Under the pieces are notes generated by a model. That model was not told the origin of the DNA and searched no databases. It saw only the letters and a list, made by a program, of their open reading frames with translations. Both the position numbers and the translations under genes were made by a program. 44,219 nt of DNA from Clostridiales bacterium (GTDB taxonomy: Bacteria > Bacillota > Clostridia > Lachnospirales > WQUN01): contig JAISWZ010000031.1 of NCBI GenBank assembly GCA_031270945.1, positions 1 to 44,219 of the forward strand, given 5' to 3'. Shown here piece after piece: positions 16,995-26,126 of the stretch (positions are counted from its first letter, which is position 1; each line of letters begins with the position of its first letter).

Positions 16995-17387
16995 CTACTC
17001 TATCCCCTCAAGAAGAGCAGTGAGCTCTTCGCGGGACTTGCCCCTAAGGACCTCGTCATCCTTCTCCGAGATAAGGCGAAGGATCTTCTGCTTCTGAAGC
17101 TTGTTCTGCTCAGCCTTCTTGGCCGCTTCAAGCTCAAGGAGCTTGACATCGATTATGTGCTTCACTATGTCGAACTTGGCCTGGATTGTGGCGTTTGACT
17201 TGCGCTCGGGATAGACGAAGGAAATATCGTCGCCGCTCTTGAGCTGCTTGTGAAGCTCGCGGGCAATGTCATCGAGGTTTGCCCTCTTGGTCTCCGAGGT
17301 CAAAGGCAAGTCCCACAGATCCTCAACTGTGAGCAATCCCTTGGATGATTCGAAGCGGTACTTCAAGCGCGCTGCTTTTTCGAACAT
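16995..17387 (-). CDS. Small conserved helical protein of phage-associated type
   Basis: 130 residues. The MFEKAARLKYRF start and ESSKGLLTVEDLWDLPLTS stretch recall small proteins I know from phage and prophage genomes. The middle (residues ~70-100) and end are lysine and glutamate rich and predicted helical (VKLLELEAAKKAEQNKL), ending LRGKSREELTALLEGIE. The start ATG has AGGAGG six bases upstream, so the longer frame to 17426 is rejected. It follows the large gene at 17474-19492 on the same strand, with an inverted repeat between. Its function is not known to me; a partner or chaperone of the large protein is a guess. Confidence 0.7.
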   Translation of the reverse strand: MFEKAARLKYRFESSKGLLTVEDLWDLPLTSETKRANLDDIARELHKQLKSGDDISFVYPERKSNATIQAKFDIVKHIIDVKLLELEAAKKAEQNKLQKQKILRLISEKDDEVLRGKSREELTALLEGIE

Positions 17388-17416
17388 GATATGCCTCCTA
17401 AGATAAAAAATATAGA

Positions 17417-17449
17417 GCGAAAACAAAAGCGGTTTGCAAATGTTTTCGC
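17417..17449. repeat. Inverted repeat between the two phage-type genes
   Basis: GCGAAAACA...TGTTTTCGC flanks a 15-base loop. It may attenuate or process the message between the large and small genes. Confidence 0.45.
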
Positions 17450-17473
17450 TCGCAAAAACAGGTTTGTGTATCG

Positions 17474-19492
17474 TTAGAATGAAACCTTCAAAAGTCTGTT
17501 AAACTTGCCTGACACCTTGCATAGGATCTGCGCCCTCTGGGTGCTTGAGAAGCCAAGGCCGCTCAATTGGCCAGGGATAGAGGGGGCAAGCATGTTGCTG
17601 CCAACAGCCTCAAACACTTTGCGGTGAGGGGTTAGCTCCTCTTTTAAAAATTCATTGAAGAATCCCCTGGCGGCGTCATCGTTCAAGCAACCGTCAAGCA
17701 TGAAGAAGTAGTGCTTGTTGCCAACGCCTGAGCCTTCCCAGAAGTTTGGGGAAAGCATTAGAGCGTTGACCTTATGGAACGACTCTGTTGAGATGCCCCA
17801 CGCTGTTCTTGAAGCCGATGACGTCGACGCTGGAAGCACAGGCTCAAGCCTGATTCCGGATTCGTCAACGATCAAGTTGGCCACAGGAATTGATTCCTTG
17901 TTTCTAACAACCTTGCTATAGGAAAAGAAGCTGGTTTTCCCAAGAATGTCTATCTCCACTTCAAAGCCTGGGTTTTGGCTTGACCTGTACCTATAGTTGT
18001 TGACAAAGAGCTTGTAAGCGCCGAACTTAGACATAGGCTTGGAGTAAAAGATGTTTTCGACTGGAGTAGTTGTTTCTCCAGAAACATTCATGTCAACGTC
18101 AAGCATGCCTCCGCAGTTGGAAATCCTGCCTTTGTTCCCATAATAGATTTCAAAGTTGTCAGCTTCAATCATGTGCAAGTCGAGGTCATCGGTGTTATGC
18201 CAAGCAAGCCTGCAGCACACAGCGGCGTCTACAACGCCTCCGGCCTGCTTGACCCTTTCCTTGATTGAGTCGGCAACGCTTCCGTTGTAGGCCCAGCTGA
18301 AGCCGTTGTTCCATTTGAATAAATTTCCGGCTGAAGCGTTGACAGGGGCAACGAGGGTGACAAGGTTAGGGATAAGCTTGCTTTCAAAAAAGACTTCGAT
18401 AGATGAAGCGTTGGGCACGACGTTGGCCAAGAATGTGTCTATTGAAATCTCTTCGATCTTGTCGAGGTTTTTGGGAAGCTTGTCGCTTGCGCTTGAGATC
18501 AAGGCATCGAAAACATTGCCGGAAAGCATGCTCTTCACAGATCTGTCAGCGAAAAGGAGGTCGTTTATGCTTATGTCAGCCAAAGTCGCGCAGCGTCTCT
18601 CAAGCGCTGAAGTCAAACCAAGCTCTTCGATCTTGTCCCTGGCGCTCTCGATCATGGACTTGGTTGCGGGCGCCACAGGGCGCTGATAGTTTGTAGGCGA
18701 CATAATCGTCTCAAAAGCCTTGACCGCCTGCTCCAATCCCATGCCCTCTGAAAGGTTGACAAGAAAGGTGCCGATGGCCGTGTTTCTCATTTTTGCAACA
18801 GTAGGGTGGATTTTCAAGGCGTTAGACCAAGCGTAATTGTCTTGGCGATCCTCAGGCACTTGGCCAAAGCTGAGCTTGGCGGCTAAAAACGCTTCAAGAA
18901 CAGGCTTGCTTTCCTCTCCTCTGTATAGCGAGTTTTGGCTTATTAGGTCAAGAGCTATCTCAACCGATTCCTTTGTAATCTCTCTGCATGAGCGAATAAA
19001 GACATCGTGGAGTGCTTGCGTGTCTGAAAGCCTTGTGCCGATCTCATAGCTGGCGCAGTAGTTGGCGTCAGGAATCTGAATATAAAGATGATTCCAAATC
19101 TTTTCCTTGCCTATGATGATCTCGAAGTCCCTCTCCCTGCTAACAGTTCTTTCCGTGTGCAAAAATATGTTGCTTATGGGCTTGGACTTCACAAGCTTTG
19201 AAAGCTCTGCGCTAACAACGCTATAGTACCCTAAGTCTTCAGGAAAGTCCCAAATCGAGACAAGCTCAAGGTTTTCGTTTATGGCGACAAGGGCGCCAGC
19301 GGCCTTGACAAATGAATGGCAAGAGGAGCAATCGAACTCGGCTCTTTTGCGAAACATGGGGTTAGTCCCCTCAGGAAAGCTTGCCAAGTAAGTTTCCCAG
19401 AGCAAGTCTTTGCTGACGTCAGTTCTATAAATTTGCCCCATGGCTTTCAAGGCTTCAAACTGCTTTGCCACTGCATTTTTGAAATTTTCCAT
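17474..19492 (-). CDS. Large phage-associated protein with DUF2135-like beta domain
   Basis: 672 residues from ATG 19492, which has AGGAG upstream; the longer frame lacks a site. Visible parts: a CSSCH metal-type cysteine pair near residue 52; a long helical middle with RRCATLADISINDLLFADRS; a DUF2135-like beta region from ~429 (WHNTDDLDLHMIEADN, then YYGNKG, GGMLDVDMN and FVNNYRYRS); and a conserved C-terminus (SPNFWEGSGVGNKHYFFMLDGC, NEFLKEELTPHRKVFE, LGFSSTQRAQ). The overall pattern matches a protein I recall from large phage genomes next to the small MFEKA protein. No signal peptide, so it acts in the cytoplasm. Function is unknown. It could be domesticated phage DNA or a conserved bacterial accessory module. 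Confidence 0.7.
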   Translation of the reverse strand: MENFKNAVAKQFEALKAMGQIYRTDVSKDLLWETYLASFPEGTNPMFRKRAEFDCSSCHSFVKAAGALVAINENLELVSIWDFPEDLGYYSVVSAELSKLVKSKPISNIFLHTERTVSRERDFEIIIGKEKIWNHLYIQIPDANYCASYEIGTRLSDTQALHDVFIRSCREITKESVEIALDLISQNSLYRGEESKPVLEAFLAAKLSFGQVPEDRQDNYAWSNALKIHPTVAKMRNTAIGTFLVNLSEGMGLEQAVKAFETIMSPTNYQRPVAPATKSMIESARDKIEELGLTSALERRCATLADISINDLLFADRSVKSMLSGNVFDALISSASDKLPKNLDKIEEISIDTFLANVVPNASSIEVFFESKLIPNLVTLVAPVNASAGNLFKWNNGFSWAYNGSVADSIKERVKQAGGVVDAAVCCRLAWHNTDDLDLHMIEADNFEIYYGNKGRISNCGGMLDVDMNVSGETTTPVENIFYSKPMSKFGAYKLFVNNYRYRSSQNPGFEVEIDILGKTSFFSYSKVVRNKESIPVANLIVDESGIRLEPVLPASTSSASRTAWGISTESFHKVNALMLSPNFWEGSGVGNKHYFFMLDGCLNDDAARGFFNEFLKEELTPHRKVFEAVGSNMLAPSIPGQLSGLGFSSTQRAQILCKVSGKFNRLLKVSF

Positions 19493-19823
19493 AATAATTC
19501 TCCTCTCTGTATGGCAGCTTGTTCTTGCGATCAAAAAGAAATGCACTTTTTGATCGAAATAAATTGGATTCGCGGGTAACAAACGCAAGTCGATATAAAT
19601 ATGTTTTTGATCGCGAATCTAGATTTGGGCACAAGATTTACTGACTAACGCTCATCGATGAATATTATGAGCGCAACTAAAAGGAATGGGAGCGCTGGCT
19701 GAAAAGAAAATTTGCGTGCTTATGGGAATAACTTAAATATAGCACACAACGAAACGCTAATCAAGCTTTTTCTTTTTGATTAGTTCATCTCACGCACTTT
19801 GCGCTCGGGCAGCCGCTTGGAGT

Positions 19824-19887
19824 GAGCATATCCCGCGTTCATGGGATTCGCGAAGTCAGCTAGACCTGAAAGTTCGGGATAGCCTTT
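19824..19887. repeat. Probable decayed MITE-like element
   Basis: GAGCATATCCCGCG at the left and TTCGGGATAGCC at the right resemble the family ends; the interior is not shared with other copies. Confidence 0.4.
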
Positions 19888-19916
19888 GCAGGCCTTAGCT
19901 CTGTCCCTTAGAATTC

Positions 19917-20405
19917 TGAAAATCCCTTGTTTTCTCATTCACTCCTATAAGCCAGCAGGAATTGAATATCGGTTTGGCAATATATGGGGCTTGGAAGCTT
20001 TAAAAGGCCGGAGCTACCCGCGACTGTTTCCCATTTCCTCATTCGCTTATAAAAGGCTCAAGCGAATGAATATCGCTTTGGGAATATATGGGGCCTAGAA
20101 GCTTTGAAAGACCGGAGCTGATCGCGACTGTTTCTCATTTCCTTAGTCGCTTATAAAAGGCTCAAGCGAATGAATATCGCTTTGGCAATATATGGGGTTT
20201 GGAAACTTTTCAAGACCGGAGCTGACCGCGACTGTTTCTTCATTTCCGTAGTCGTTTATAAAAGGCTCAAGCGAATAAATATCGCTTTGGCAATATATGG
20301 GGCCTCGAAGCTTTGAAAGACCGGAGCTGCCCGCGACTGTTTCTTCATTTCCTCATTCGCTTATATAAGGCTCAAGCAAATGAATATCGCTTTGGTAATA
20401 TGTGG
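19917..20405. repeat. Tandem array of a ~104-bp unit, about 4.5 copies
   Basis: Units carry the phrases GCGACTGTTTC, CATTTCC, CGCTTATAAAAGGCTCAAGCG, AATATCGCTTTGG and CAATATATGGGG, then AGCTTTGAAAGACCGGAGCTG. The CGACTG phrase recurs at 20025, 20125, 20229 and 20334, giving a period close to 104. Each unit has a short hairpin ATTCGCTT...AAGCGAAT. A diverged extra copy lies at ~20508-20577. There are no spacers, so this is not CRISPR. No coding continuity is seen across units. Confidence 0.85.
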
Positions 20406-21234
20406 CGATAAGAGCGGGAGTGAGGCAACCCGAGTTCAATGATTTCACGATAGCCAGCCTAGGATTAAAGTTTTATGTCTTCAAGCCAAACTATCTCTTG
20501 CTATTCATATCGTCTGTTTCCTCGTTCGCGTTTATAAGCCTAAAGCGAAGGAATATCGCTTTGGCGCTTTGTGGGATTCAAATATAGATTTGCGGCTCGG
20601 CCAGCCCGTACTTGAATTGGCCAAAACCCTTTAACTAAAGGCATTAACAGAACATATAGGTTTTTATAGGCGTTCATGTGAAATAAGGATTGACCGTTGA
20701 ATGAAGCTAGCGTATCATGGAAGAAGTAAAATCATGACGAAAAATAAGACATTATGCGTATCATGGATGCCTGCAGAGGCGATGCAAATAATAATCGGGA
20801 TATGCTCTTAACCTTTTTAGCCGGTAGAACAGCCCCAGGAATTTAAACGTTGCGTCTGCCGCGCTTTGGATTTGCAGGATTGCAAACATTTTATTTTTTT
20901 GCAACCGAACCAGAAACCAAAAGCTAAAAACAAAAGCTAAAACCAAAAGCAGAAATCAAATTAAAATATCCTTGCCTGGAAACCCAAAATCCTAACAATG
21001 CTTATATTTTCTGCCATCTTCGCTTATGGCGCAACCTTCAAAATCTAAAGTACGACAACAAGATTTACGATATATATATTATTTGAAAGAGCGTTTTATT
21101 GCTGAACCGACAGGGTGCGATTAGCGTAGGCTTCAAATGGAAAATGGCTTGGTTGATACGTTTTTAGAAAACTTGAGTTCTGCTTCCTTTGACATGCGCA
21201 CACGCGCCCGCCAGGTGAAGCGCTCAATCAGTTT

Positions 21235-21309
21235 GAGCATATCCAAAAACGGTTATGGTTGCGATAAGCATTCAATGGCCAAATTTATTGATTTTTAGGA
21301 TATGCTTTA
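21235..21309. repeat. Diverged MITE-like element
   Basis: Ends GAGCATATCCAAAAA and TTTTTAGGATATGCTTT; the interior differs from the other subtypes. Confidence 0.55.
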
Positions 21310-21495
21310 AGATATGCTGACAGCGATAAGATAAAGATTTGTTTATTCGTTAACGGAGGCCTTCCTCTCGAAAAGGCGGGCAACGAAAAATGAATTTAAA
21401 TTCTTGAGTCGTCAGCGAGAAATGGATTGCAACGTCTATGTTTATATCAGTCAAGGCAAATCGCCCCCAGAACCCAAGCCTTTGACTGAGCTTTA

Positions 21496-21525
21496 AAGCA
21501 TATCTCTAAATTTTGGGATATGTCT
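21496..21525. repeat. Minimal MITE-like palindrome ahead of the LRR gene
   Basis: AAGCATATCTCTAAA directly joined to TTTTGGGATATGTCTT: only the two terminal repeats remain, as a short hairpin 60 bases before the LRR gene start. Confidence 0.55.
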
Positions 21526-21584
21526 TAAGATTAAGACTTATCACGAAAAACGGTTTAGCAACAATAACCTCGGAGGAAATGCCA

Positions 21585-22799
21585 ATGCCAAAAAATGGAG
21601 AGACATATTCAGTCTTCAGTACATTATTGCTGGCGTTAGCAACCATCGCTTGCGTGATTACCTTTTTCCTTTTTATTTTTCCAGACAATGATGATTCCGG
21701 TGATTCCGAGACTGTAGCGTCAGCTACCGACGCGCCTATGGAAATAAAAGCGCCCACCAAAGCGCCAACCCCGCCTAAAGCGCCTGAAGGGTCCGAGGAA
21801 TCTATCCCTGTCACAATCACGATCGATGAGCCTGCCGGTGCCTCAATTACCCAAGACACAGAGGAGCTTGAAGAAGAAAAGACAGAGCAAGCTCCAAAAG
21901 AAACCCTGACAGCAACCCCGACTGTTAAGCCAGCGGAATATGTGCAGATAAAAGGAAAGCAGTATAACGCGGAGATTGAAACCCTGGAACTGCAAGGAAA
22001 GCAGCTGCAGGGGTCAGACTTGGCTAGCCTGAAGCTTTTGACCAATCTTAGAGTCCTTTACTTAGGTTTAAATCAAGCAAGTGACATAAGCCATCTGTCT
22101 GGTCTCTCGAACCTGACCAATCTTTACCTTGACGGCAACCAAATTTCAAACATCAAGCCTCTTTCAGAACTTAGAAACCTGACCGCCCTTAACGTAGGAT
22201 ACAACCAGATTTCAGACATCAGCCCTCTTTCGGGCCTTGTCAACCTCTCTGATCTTAACCTGAACAGCAACCAGATAAGGGACATCAACAACATTTACAA
22301 CCTGAGAAACCTTACTGAGCTTACGCTTACCAACAACATGCTGACCAATGTCAGCGCCCTGGCGCAACTAAAGAACCTGACCAAGCTAGGCCTTAGCACA
22401 AATCAGATCAGCGACATAAGCCCGCTGGCGGAACTGAAAAACCTCAAGTCCCTAGCGCTTACTGCCAACAAGATAACAAACATCAGCTCACTTTCGCAAT
22501 TGACAAATCTTGAAGAGCTTTTCCTGGATGGAAACCAGATCACTGATCTAAGCCGCATCTCCGAATTGAAAAAAATTACCAGGCTCACCCTCAACGACAA
22601 TGAAATTACTGGAGTAAGGCCCTTGTCAGAGCTAAAAAACCTGAGAGTCCTTTTCATCAGCAACAACCCCATTAACGACGTCAGTTACTTGGCATACTTG
22701 CCAAATTTGGAATTCGTCGATCTTCACAACACCTCCATATCCCAGGAACAGGTTGACTTCCTAGGAAAAGCGTTGCCAAATTGCAGCATTTTGTATTAA
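21585..22799 (+). CDS. Membrane-anchored leucine-rich-repeat protein (internalin-like)
   Basis: About 404 residues. The N-terminus is cytoplasmic and short, then one membrane helix (LLLALATIACVITFFLFIF, residues ~15-33). A proline-, threonine- and acid-rich stalk follows to ~residue 135. About ten 22-residue leucine-rich repeats of the internalin/LRR_4 type follow (pattern L-x-x-L-x-L-x-x-N-Q-I-x-D-I-x-P-L), ending with ISQEQVDFLGKALPNC. Such proteins bind other proteins outside the cell. The start is the second of two nearby ATGs, with GGAGG eight bases upstream. It is a single gene with its own terminator, and has no LPXTG motif or C-terminal anchor, so attachment is by the N-terminal helix. 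Confidence 0.88.
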   Translation: MPKNGETYSVFSTLLLALATIACVITFFLFIFPDNDDSGDSETVASATDAPMEIKAPTKAPTPPKAPEGSEESIPVTITIDEPAGASITQDTEELEEEKTEQAPKETLTATPTVKPAEYVQIKGKQYNAEIETLELQGKQLQGSDLASLKLLTNLRVLYLGLNQASDISHLSGLSNLTNLYLDGNQISNIKPLSELRNLTALNVGYNQISDISPLSGLVNLSDLNLNSNQIRDINNIYNLRNLTELTLTNNMLTNVSALAQLKNLTKLGLSTNQISDISPLAELKNLKSLALTANKITNISSLSQLTNLEELFLDGNQITDLSRISELKKITRLTLNDNEITGVRPLSELKNLRVLFISNNPINDVSYLAYLPNLEFVDLHNTSISQEQVDFLGKALPNCSILY

Positions 22800-22982
22800 G
22801 AAACTTAACCCAATAAGTTCGGATGCTTAAAGCTGACATGGAGGCAGTTAGGTTTAAAGTGAAAAAGCTGCAAATTTCACTCGGACAAGTCTTGCTAAAT
22901 GCGAAAACAAATTTTATATTTGCGATGTTTTCGCTTGCAACCATAAATTTTTTGCGAAGCGCCCGCATTCTTGCTTCAAACC

Positions 22983-23018
22983 AAAAGCCTCCAAACCCGC
23001 AGGGTTTGGAGGCTTTTA
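22983..23018 (+). terminator. Terminator after the LRR gene
   Basis: AAAAGCCTCCAAACCC-GCA-GGGTTTGGAGGCTTTT, a 16-bp stem, followed by T-rich DNA. It may also serve the convergent nnr gene. Confidence 0.75.
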
Positions 23019-23175
23019 TGTTTTTGGTTTTGGTTTTGATCTTGATCTTTTAGATTTTCTTATTTATTTTGATTTTGATCTTGGTCTTTTAGGTTTTTTT
23101 ATTTTATTTTATTTTGGTCTTGATCTTGGCCTTTAGGTTTTTTTCTTTTGCTTTTGCTCTTATAGGTTTGCATTT
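23019..23175 (+). repeat. T-rich low-complexity tract after a terminator
   Basis: About 150 bases of TTTTGGTTTTGATCTTGATCTTTTAG-like sequence with irregular internal repetition (TTTTGATCTTG and TCTTTTAGGTTTT recur). No coding potential on either strand. Confidence 0.65.
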
Positions 23176-23203
23176 TGGAACTAACTATCTTGCATCCAAT
23201 CTC

Positions 23204-24808
23204 TTAAAACAGCATAACCTCGTTTAGCCTAAGCCTGCTTCCCTGGCTTTCCGACGCGTCCATCTTAGCGAACCCATCAAGCACCTTGGGAATATATCTC
23301 AGCACATCAGTAGCTAAAACCCCGTAATTCGAGAGCTCAGCCGCTGCCAATTCCCCAGCTTTGCCATGGACATAGGCGGCAAGCATTCCAGCGGTGTAAA
23401 CGTCAAGGCCTTGGGCTATGAAGCTGGCCACAACGCCTGTAAGAACGTCTCCGGTTCCAGCCTTGGCCAAAGCGCTTGAGCCTGTGGTGTTGATGTAGGC
23501 GTGTCCGGTAGGGCTTGCAACAATCGTTCTGGCGTCTTTCAGAAGGGTTATGACCTCGTATTCCCTGGCGAATTCCGTGGCAACGTTTATCGTGTCGTCC
23601 AGAATGTCCTCAACAGGAAGACCTGTAAGTCGGCTCATTTCGCCGGGATGCGGGGTTATGATGCAGGGAGGGACGATCATCCTGAGAATGTCCACGTTTT
23701 CCGTAATGGCGTTAAGAGCGTCAGCGTCAATGACTATAGGGCATTTCACTGACGTAATGACGTCAAAGACAAACTCGGTTAGAAGCGGGCTTCTTCCTAG
23801 TCCAGGCCCAATATACACCACGGATGCTTTTGCTAATTCGTCTGATATGGCATCCAAGCTCTTTCGGCAAAAGGATCCGCCCTTTTCCGGAAGGATCCTG
23901 GTTACCGCCTCTCTGAGCGTTGAATGAAGAATCGGAGCGGTCTGGGGTATAACGCAAGCGCAAACATACCCAGCTCCCGCCTTGTAGGCAGCGGAAGCGG
24001 AAAGTGAAGCCGCGCCAGGCATGGCGGCGGAGCCGGCGAATCCGTATATGCGTCCAAACGAACCTTTGTTGGATCTCTCCTTGCGCTTAGGCAGCAGGCC
24101 AGGTATCTCGATGTCAGTGAATATGCTGGCCTGGGGTTCCGCTGTGGCAAGCAGGCTTTCTGGAACAGAAATGTCTGCTACAGCTATCCTTCCCGCGTAA
24201 GCGGCGCCTGGATGAAGCAGGAGGCCAATCTTAGGGTATGCCATTGTAACTGTCAGATCAGCCTTGACAGCTATTCCAAGGACTTGCCCGGTATCGGCGT
24301 TTATGCCTGACGGAATGTCTATTGAAATGACATGCTTGGCGTAGGTGTTGACCATGTCTATGATGTACTCGAAGCTTCCCTCAACTTTCCTGGAGAGGCC
24401 CGTCCCAAACAAGGCGTCTACAATAAGGTCGCAGGACTGGATGTCGTAAGGGACATCAGTGATGTTGTCAGATTTTTGCGTAGTTTCTATTGATATGCCA
24501 AGCTTGCGGGCTATTTCAAGGTTTAATAGGGCATCGCCCCTGACTGTGGAGATATCGCCAACAAATTTTACTGAAGTGTCCACTCCGCTCAAGCTCAAAT
24601 GCCTGGCTAGCGCCAGGCCGTCCCCGCCGTTTGCGCCAGGGCCGGCAATGATCAAAGCCTTGGCGCCGGGCTTGTCTTTCAGATAGTCCAAGCAGTGCGC
24701 AAGCGTCTTGATGGCGGCGTTCTCCATCATTATGATAGAGGGTATGCCTAGCTCTTCTTGAGCTGATGTCTCAACTGCCCTCATCTGAGATCTAGTGACT
24801 ACTTTCAC
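23204..24808 (-). CDS. nnr: Bifunctional NAD(P)H-hydrate epimerase / ADP-dependent dehydratase
   Basis: 534 residues from GTG 24808 (AAGGAGAGG upstream). The N-terminal half is the YjeF epimerase domain: PSIIMMENAA, GPGANGGDGLALARHL and DALFGTGLSR. The C-terminal half is the ribokinase-like dehydratase: GSFGRIYGFAGSAAMPGAASL, VYIGPGLGRS, VIDADALNA, TPHPGEMSRL and the ATP-site KAGTGDVLTG. The two activities repair hydrated NADH and NADPH by epimerising the R form and removing water from the S form using ADP. The cytoplasmic enzyme is complete. It lies 76 bp downstream of acpS on the same strand, the usual bacterial order acpS-nnr. Confidence 0.96.
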   Translation of the reverse strand: MKVVTRSQMRAVETSAQEELGIPSIIMMENAAIKTLAHCLDYLKDKPGAKALIIAGPGANGGDGLALARHLSLSGVDTSVKFVGDISTVRGDALLNLEIARKLGISIETTQKSDNITDVPYDIQSCDLIVDALFGTGLSRKVEGSFEYIIDMVNTYAKHVISIDIPSGINADTGQVLGIAVKADLTVTMAYPKIGLLLHPGAAYAGRIAVADISVPESLLATAEPQASIFTDIEIPGLLPKRKERSNKGSFGRIYGFAGSAAMPGAASLSASAAYKAGAGYVCACVIPQTAPILHSTLREAVTRILPEKGGSFCRKSLDAISDELAKASVVYIGPGLGRSPLLTEFVFDVITSVKCPIVIDADALNAITENVDILRMIVPPCIITPHPGEMSRLTGLPVEDILDDTINVATEFAREYEVITLLKDARTIVASPTGHAYINTTGSSALAKAGTGDVLTGVVASFIAQGLDVYTAGMLAAYVHGKAGELAAAELSNYGVLATDVLRYIPKVLDGFAKMDASESQGSRLRLNEVMLF

Positions 24809-24884
24809 GCCCTGCGCCCCTCTCCTTTGCCAGCGAGCGAAATTTCGCTCAAGTCCGTGCGCTGCGAAAAAATCCCGCAAAAAT

Positions 24885-25247
24885 CTAAGATTTCTCCATA
24901 ACTGCCATTCCTACAGCCGATTCTTGGCTATGGGATATTGAAACATGGCATTGGGTTATCCCTTTTTCCTCCATTAGGCCCTTTAGCCTGCCGTGAGGCT
25001 GAAGGTAGGGCTTTCCCGCTTCATCCTTTAGCACTTCTGCGTCTATTGGGGCAAACTCGGAAAAGCCTGTCCCCATGGCCTTTGAAACCGCTTCTTTTGC
25101 CGCGAAGAGCCCTGCCAAGGATTCCGGCTTGCCCGCCGCCCCCGCTATCTCTGACTCGGTAAAGACCTTGTAGAGAAAGCGCTCGTTTTGGCAGGCTTTC
25201 TTTACTCTTTCAATTTCTATTATGTCCACTCCGATGCCAGAAATCAT
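24885..25247 (-). CDS. acpS: Holo-[acyl-carrier-protein] synthase
   Basis: 120 residues, the normal AcpS length. It transfers 4'-phosphopantetheine from CoA to the serine of acyl carrier protein. The two magnesium-binding motifs are present: GIGVDIIEIERV with D8, and FAAKEAVSKAMG with the catalytic E-x-x-x-K pattern; SISHSQESAVGMAV ends the protein. The upstream side carries a GC hairpin (GCCCCGGC...GCCGGGGC, ~25271-25289) and a nested pair of MITE-like repeats, which separate it from the maf operon. It probably forms an operon with nnr. Confidence 0.96.
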   Translation of the reverse strand: MISGIGVDIIEIERVKKACQNERFLYKVFTESEIAGAAGKPESLAGLFAAKEAVSKAMGTGFSEFAPIDAEVLKDEAGKPYLQPHGRLKGLMEEKGITQCHVSISHSQESAVGMAVMEKS

Positions 25248-25293
25248 TTGCCCTCCCGCAAAAGAAGCGAAGCCCCGGCGCTGCCGGGGCGCT

Positions 25294-25507
25294 TAGTGCA
25301 TGGCGCCGGAAAAATCCTGGCGAATGCTTAGAGCATATCCCAAAATTCCGAAATGGCGCCGAAAAAATCCTGGCGAATGCTTCAACGCCGGATTTTTTCG
25401 GCGCCTCGGACATAATTTTGGGATATGCCCTCAACTAGTTTGCTCGGGCTTCTGCGAGCAAACACCCGGATTTTTCCGGCGCCTCGGATATAATTTTGGG
25501 ATATGCT
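25294..25507. repeat. Long subtype-A MITE-like element split by another copy
   Basis: The left part (25294-25329) ends at GGCGAATGCTT. The right part (25430-25507) resumes with TCAACTAGTTTGCTCGGG and ends TTTTGGGATATGC. Joined, they match the uninterrupted long copy at 43627-43755 read on the other strand. The left end is itself shortened (AGTGCA joined to TGGCGCC). Confidence 0.7.
25331..25428. repeat. Short subtype-A MITE-like element nested in another copy
   Basis: GAGCATATCCCAAAATT to AATTTTGGGATATGC, with interior GGCGCCGAAAAAATCC and GGATTTTTTCGGCGCC. It is complete and interrupts the longer copy at its centre. Confidence 0.8.
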
Positions 25508-25508
25508 T

Positions 25509-26126
25509 CTATTTTTTACCCTTCTTAAGTTCCAAAAGCGAGTCAAGCAGATTTACGATCTCTTGCCCCGCCAAGTTATGAAGCAGCTGGTATGACTTGG
25601 AGGCGTCCTCTTCGCATATGGACATTTCTTTCACAGTTTTCTCAAGCTCTTTGCGAAGCCTCTCAGCTTCTGGCTCAAGCTCATCCAGGCGGGATTGGGC
25701 TTTTCTCATCTGTTCGTGTATGATGGCCAAAGTTTCAGCAAGAAGCTCGCGGTTGGCGTCGTCAAGCTCAGTAGGAAGAGCGCCGGCTCTCTCGTCCAGG
25801 ACTTCCAGCTGCTTGTTTATGGCAAGCACGTCAGCCTGGCATTCAGCCATTGCCTTCCTGGCTTCAGGAGAGGTTTGAGCCTCAGATGACAAAGCCAAGA
25901 TCTGGCCCATCCGCTCCTTCTTTCTCTCGCCAAGCCGCCGGAACTCTTCTCGATTTCTGGCGTTGTCCATCATCACTTCTCTAATTTTGTCCTCCAAGGC
26001 CTGCAGGGCAGGCGTCTTGCGATCCCGGAAGTGATCCTGCCAAATCGCGTCAAGGGTCAGGGACGGCGCCCTGGACCCTTTCAGCGCTTCGTAGATTATC
26101 TTCGCTGGGCGCTTGAACAGCTTCAC
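25509..26126 (-). CDS. Coiled-coil protein of unknown function downstream of maf
   Basis: 205 residues from GTG 26126, which overlaps the maf stop by four bases (GTGA), so it is translationally coupled. Residues ~40-190 are almost entirely charged helix with heptad-like leucines (EQMRKAQSRLDELEPEAERLRKEL), indicating a long coiled coil. The first 20 residues (KLFKRPAKIIYEALKG) are basic and could touch membrane or nucleic acid. No catalytic motif or signal peptide is seen. The maf-DUF4321 context suggests a role near division or envelope upkeep, but this is context only. Not recognised as a named family. Confidence 0.8.
   Translation of the reverse strand: MKLFKRPAKIIYEALKGSRAPSLTLDAIWQDHFRDRKTPALQALEDKIREVMMDNARNREEFRRLGERKKERMGQILALSSEAQTSPEARKAMAECQADVLAINKQLEVLDERAGALPTELDDANRELLAETLAIIHEQMRKAQSRLDELEPEAERLRKELEKTVKEMSICEEDASKSYQLLHNLAGQEIVNLLDSLLELKKGKK

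Larger units (their letters stand above)
19493..21495. other. Two-kilobase gene-free region rich in repeats
   Basis: Begins with an inverted repeat GATCAAAAAG...CTTTTTGATC (~19529-19555) just upstream of the large phage-type gene, where it could serve as a regulatory hairpin. It then carries the decayed MITE-like copy at 19824, the 104-bp tandem array, a solitary MITE end (~20799-20812) and a diverged MITE at 21235. No frame has a ribosome binding site and recognisable product. Confidence 0.5.

Noticed and set aside
19917-20405. CRISPR array
   Set aside because: Repeats are contiguous 104-bp units without unique spacers of constant length, and no cas gene is present.
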